Below, piece after piece: positions 63,710 to 64,000 of a stretch of 64,000 bases of DNA (its first letter is position 1; every line of letters begins with the position of its first letter). The DNA comes from Tetraselmis striata. Lineage: Eukaryota > Chlorophyta > Chlorodendrophyceae > Chlorodendrales > Chlorodendraceae. Below the pieces are notes generated by a model. The model searched no databases. It was not told where the DNA came from and worked only from the letters and a program-made list of their open reading frames with translations. Where the stretch lies: positions 1-64,000 of the forward strand of contig VCJN01001874.1 of the NCBI GenBank assembly GCA_006384855.1, written 5' to 3'. Made by a program: the position numbers and the translations under genes.

Positions 63710-64000
63710 ATGGCGGCGGGCGCCGCACCGCGCCTTATAGCATTTCCCCATTTACAATGAAATCCAACCATGGAATGACAATAGCCTACTCACGTGCTTA
63801 ACATATAATACCCACCGACCTGAGTTCTTGCAACTGTAATAAAATCATACGGCGCAATATTGTAATAATTATCCGCACGACTGCATTATATGTACTATCT
63901 TCATTCACGGTGAACAACCATGTTGCGTATGTCACTTGATGCAGCCGGCGCGTTACACGGCCATGATTGATGGACCAGCTACAGTGTTGGACCCGGAATG
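63710..64000. other. No gene recognised
   Basis: AT-richer sequence after the inverted repeat, up to the window edge. Confidence 0.5.

Overview
This is a gene-poor, transposon-dense stretch of a eukaryotic nuclear genome. Several features point to a unicellular alga or similar protist, probably of the green lineage. The only recognisable host gene is a FIG4-type SAC phosphoinositide phosphatase with spliceosomal GT-AG introns. A tRNA-iMet-type primer site sits behind an LTR. The elements present include a tyrosine-recombinase retroelement, algal-style LINEs and a PIF/Harbinger transposon. Long G or C homopolymers of 13-34 nt recur, many next to splice donors. A Cymbomonas-like prasinophyte would fit, but that is a guess from general appearance, not a search result. 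No operons or bacterial signals were seen.

Layout. (1) 1.6-10.5 kb is one decayed LINE on the + strand: endonuclease piece, RT pieces, zinc-finger tail. Two later insertions break it: a deleted PAT/Ngaro-like element with split direct repeats (3.34-4.85 kb), and a 3.3-kb LTR element (6.64-9.93 kb) whose interior holds no visible pol gene but an antisense Cys/His-rich gene. (2) 11.4-12.7 kb is a noncoding terminal-inverted-repeat element with a second copy at 31.8-33.2 kb; a Tc1/mariner fossil follows at 12.9-13.6 kb. (3) 14.1-19.9 kb is a long-TIR element interrupted by two retro-insertions, each bounded by a 14-bp target duplication: a LINE 3' end with 223-bp tandem units, and a 5'-truncated LINE with RT and a C-terminal endonuclease-like domain. 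(4) 22.37-26.43 kb is an apparently intact PIF/Harbinger element: perfect terminal repeats, TTA target duplication, an intact DDE transposase, and a convergent four-exon partner gene. (5) 29.4-30.8 kb carries two in-phase minus-strand exons. (6) 34.5-35.1 kb is an array of about 18 imperfect 22-bp palindromes at a period near 30.5 bp. (7) 35.7-37.0 kb is a small element with terminal and subterminal CTATAGTGAA-type repeats and an 89-residue Cys/His-rich ORF. (8) 37-51 kb is repeat-rich with no convincing gene. (9) 51.0-56.8 kb on the minus strand is the SAC phosphatase: ten exons join in phase, with further probable exons downstream. (10) 57-64 kb has two tRNA-like sequences, a hypothetical ORF, and a 4.7-kb unit bounded by inverted repeats over 600 bp long.

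How the parts relate. Within the Harbinger element the transposase and partner protein presumably act together on the shared terminal and subterminal repeats. The SAC gene probably reads from 56.8 kb down to at least 51.0 kb. Its last exon there ends in phase 0, which matches the phase-0 start of the exon at 30.77 kb, so a single gene with a 20-kb transposon-filled intron is possible but unproven. Most short open frames in the window, especially Pro/Gly-rich ones over homopolymers, are treated as noise.
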